Notes under the pieces: model-generated
The model's input: the letters and a program-made list of their open reading frames with translations, nothing else
Databases searched by the model: none
Told to the model about the DNA's origin: nothing
Source of the DNA: Azolla pinnata
Lineage: Eukaryota > Streptophyta > Polypodiopsida > Salviniales > Salviniaceae
Assembly: GCA_037176905.1 (NCBI GenBank)
Contig: JBBBWG010009224.1
Coordinates: 9,979 to 73,978, forward strand
Direction of reading: 5' to 3'
Length of the DNA: 64,000 nucleotides
Shown here: one piece after another, positions 61,601 to 64,000 of the stretch
Layout of the letters: every line of letters starts with the position of its first letter
Position numbering within the stretch: position 1 is the stretch's first letter
Position numbers and translations under genes: made by a program

Positions 61601-62986
61601 ACTAATTTACATAGGGTATTCCATAGTCATTTTATCTCATTGCATATGCTGCTGGTACTGCAATTATTGGGAAATCTATTAAATTGCGAATTGTTAATTC
61701 AGGTTTAAACGAATAACAGGACGACATGAAGCTGCAATATGTGATAGAGACTACAAGTTCTTTTCAGCAAGGCATAAGTATCGAAGGCCTACCCAGCGCT
61801 CGATGCCCAATCTTCCGGCTTTTCCAGTTAGGCATTTCAACTGTTCATACTTTTAGTTTTGTCTATTGTCGTTGGACTTCTAATAAAGCTTCTACCTTTC
61901 TTTGTCATCTTAGAACTATGAAGCTGGTGTTTCAAATGCACTCACGCCATCTCAAACCATCAGGCCTATTGTAAGTTAATGTCTTGATTTCAAAATAACT
62001 TATGCTATTTTTTGTTGACTGTATTACAATAAAGGACGAGGAACATGATGATACGAGACTTTAAAGATGAAAACTAAAAGAAAATGAATAAACATTAGCA
62101 GCAGAATCCACTTTCGGTGCTCTTGATGCATCCTCTCATATGAGATCTGCCTTAATGCATGTCTATCTATCTATGTATCTACCTATCTATCTATCTATAT
62201 GGACCTCTACTTGCACCATTTGAAAAGGGATGCATTTCTGGTTAACGTGAAATATTCGACGAATAAAGCATGTGTACATCTTCTGTATGCATCACAATCG
62301 GAACTCCGTTCATTATATCTATCATCGATCTATCTATTTTTTCATATGACCATCTTCATGCATCGTTTGGAAAGGGAAGCTTTTCGTGCATCAGGCAAAC
62401 ACGACCTGGGACTTGTTTCACGTGATATGGTGTTGTGTGCCATGTGTTGGTCAGTGCTAGTTTTGAAGACATTATCATTGAGGTTGAAAAGTGATTTTGA
62501 ACCAAGTCTCCTGGATTTCATTTTTATTCCTACGTTTTATTTACCATGTGTCATTTGTACATAACATCAGATCCCACATGCTATGGAGTGCCAACAAGAT
62601 CACAAAGGGCACCCATTGGTACATCGACAACAACTGCCCAATCTTTCCCATCAACAAGGCCGTGTTTCGCACTTGGCAGATCCAATTCATACACATAATT
62701 CATCACCATCACCATCACCACCACCACCACCACACGTACCAAGAGGAATGCATTCCACATCATCTCTACATGTTGGGAGCCGCATGATGGTGATGGTATA
62801 CTTACTGTCTTCCTTCCTGCTTTGATATTTGAATTTGAAATTTCTCTTCAACTGGTCACCTTAATGATGGTAAATTTTCTGCAGCCTGCAAAATATTGCG
62901 ACGAATGTGGGTCACCATACTTAAGGGAAACTTCTAAATATTGTTCTGAATGTGGTACAAAGAGGATAATACTTACTGCTCCTTAA
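58662..62986 (+). CDS. Conserved plant protein with C-terminal zinc ribbon, function unknown
   Basis: Eight exons: 58662-58904, 60657-60780, 60864-61208, 61311-61473, 61703-61826, 61914-61970, 62571-62795, 62885-62986; 1383 nt (460 aa), phases consistent. Exon 1 encodes an N-terminal Ser/Gly/Asn-rich segment with a poly-Thr run. The core includes EAARARFLDLLLSNFIRSHVL, a basic stretch (KDKQRKRKARDVQF, a possible nuclear signal), a helical segment ANLYETLVSEINVRIASLE, and RVRFVVVQGLELVERPNLSFEDAEWFKRITGRHEA. Then come a His/Pro-rich linker and a zinc ribbon, C432-x2-C435-x11-C447-x2-C450 (KYCDECGSPYLRETSKYCSECG). I recall similar plant proteins of unknown function but cannot name the family. 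The start is uncertain: ATG 58500 is in frame upstream. A separate ATG at 58250 opens a 28-codon stretch ending at a good donor (58334) that does not splice in frame to exon 1, so it may be 5' UTR or another isoform. Confidence 0.88.
62160..62400. repeat. (TCTA)n and a diverged duplication inside intron 6 of the zinc-ribbon gene
   Basis: A (ctat)n run at 62161-62200 is followed by two related segments (about 62195-62245 and 62335-62395), each with a (t)atctat lead, a gacc(t/a)tct(a/t)c...gca(c/t)c(a/g)tttg(a/g)aaa core and an agggaagc/agggatgc joint. No protein role is apparent. Confidence 0.5.
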
Positions 62987-64000
62987 AATTCCTGTAACTA
63001 TTTAGGGTATTTCACCAGCTAACAAAAGCGCAGGAAAACCAGCGTTAAGAAAAATCCTTGCATTTGATTGAGATCCATAGGAGGCGGTGGTAGAAGTCAT
63101 TACATTTGCTCTCCTTAAACTTGAAGTATGTTGAAACTTTACATAACCATAAATCATCTTATTTATACCCAAATGACAACAATTAGGAGACAGAAATGCC
63201 TGGCTCCAAGTAGTTGTGATTGGTTGGGAATGAGGCTCTCATTTGTAATCACCAAATTAGTTATTCCCTAAAACTTTGATTAGAGTAGAAGCTGATAATT
63301 ACCTTGCTGACCATGTGAAAAGGGATGTAAATATATGACTACCAAACGTACTGATGTAATCAATCTAGCCACGTGCCAGGTAATTTCAATGTAATGTAAG
63401 TGTAATAACAGAAGCTCTTCTGTAAAGTTGAAAATTTTGATGGTGGACTATGCATGTAAGTCTATGTACAACAATTGTTTCTTTTCTCTATGCTGCCTCA
63501 TCTCTAATATCTATGCCGCAAAGAGTTCAAAACTGGAAATGTAATTTCATAGATATCCATAGATACTATGATCAACCTTAATGCCCTGTGAGTCTAGTCC
63601 TTGTACTCATTGTTGTAACTTAATACACACACGGGTCTCTCAGTATTTGGATGGATAAGTTCAGCATTTAGCCAAGAGTAGGGATCAAACCTCATACTTG
63701 TGTGTTTGCTAATGGTATGAATATATTTCACATGCGGCTGTATGCTATAACATTCTACTCAAGGTTTAACAATATATAAAGAGATCGGTACTTGTGATAA
63801 AGCAACAGATAAAACTGAGTTTCTTAATTTTGCTTAGATCGTATATAAGAAAGAAACATAGAGGCTAATGTTTTTCCTAAACATCTCCAACAAAACTACT
63901 AGCCGCACGTATTTAGAAATGAATAAACAAGAGTGTATAGATATGTGGTCGATGAAAAGGTCATAGACAATACCATTGAAATGTGTGTCTAAGAAGTGTT
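62987..64000. other. 3' flank of the zinc-ribbon gene, no further gene seen
   Basis: AT-rich sequence without open frames of note or recognisable RNA genes. aataaa-like strings are scattered. The 3' UTR of the zinc-ribbon gene probably occupies the first few hundred bases. Confidence 0.5.

Noticed and set aside
1-64000. CRISPR-like regular repeats
   Set aside because: The tandem arrays lack unique spacers and this is a plant nuclear sequence; they are minisatellites.

Overview
This is nuclear DNA from a land plant. The evidence is plant-type spliced genes with GT-AG introns of about 80 bp to 1.5 kb, a PLS-class pentatricopeptide repeat (PPR) gene, a PLATZ factor, a PASTICCINO1-type FKBP, an interstitial CCCTAAA array (the plant telomere unit), and many microsatellites. 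The single-exon PPR of fern/lycophyte style and the moderate introns suggest a seed-free vascular plant or a bryophyte, but that is a weak inference. One 100-base assembly gap lies at 31787-31886.

Layout. 1-4662: 5' part of a cyclin-T-like gene on the minus strand, running off the left edge. 4663-6595: polypurine tract and a degenerate tandem array. 6596-14255: complete 20-exon UBP14/USP5-type deubiquitinase, minus strand. 14256-20894: gene-poor, with four separate minisatellite arrays and ATGT microsatellites. 21159-23099: PPR gene, plus strand. 25732-27225: intronless PLATZ zinc-finger gene, minus strand. 27500-30676: telomere-like, AAT and CATG repeats and unresolved relics. 30677-35303: class-3 (diacylglycerol-lipase-like) lipase, plus strand. 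36695-39563: C9orf85/DUF2039 zinc protein, plus strand, with a possible alternative membrane-anchor exon at 39930-40124. 40638-47037: 20-exon PAS1-like three-FKBP/TPR protein, minus strand. 48396-55404: 21-exon RAB3GAP1 homologue, minus strand. 55405-58661: repeat-rich divergent intergenic region. 58662-62986: conserved plant protein with a C-terminal zinc ribbon, plus strand. 62987-64000: no gene seen.

The genes are ordinary housekeeping functions (transcription elongation, ubiquitin recycling, organelle RNA processing, lipid hydrolysis, protein folding, Rab regulation). They do not form an operon-like or pathway cluster. I reconstructed exons by eye from splice sites and conserved protein sequence. 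For the five complete multi-exon genes the exon lengths add to a whole number of codons, which supports the models. I found no convincing new biological system. The best leads are the possible membrane-anchored isoform of the DUF2039 protein, C-rich-strand-sense telomeric repeats 5' of three genes, two inferred GC-AG introns, and a perfect 36-bp palindrome in a CATG-rich tract.
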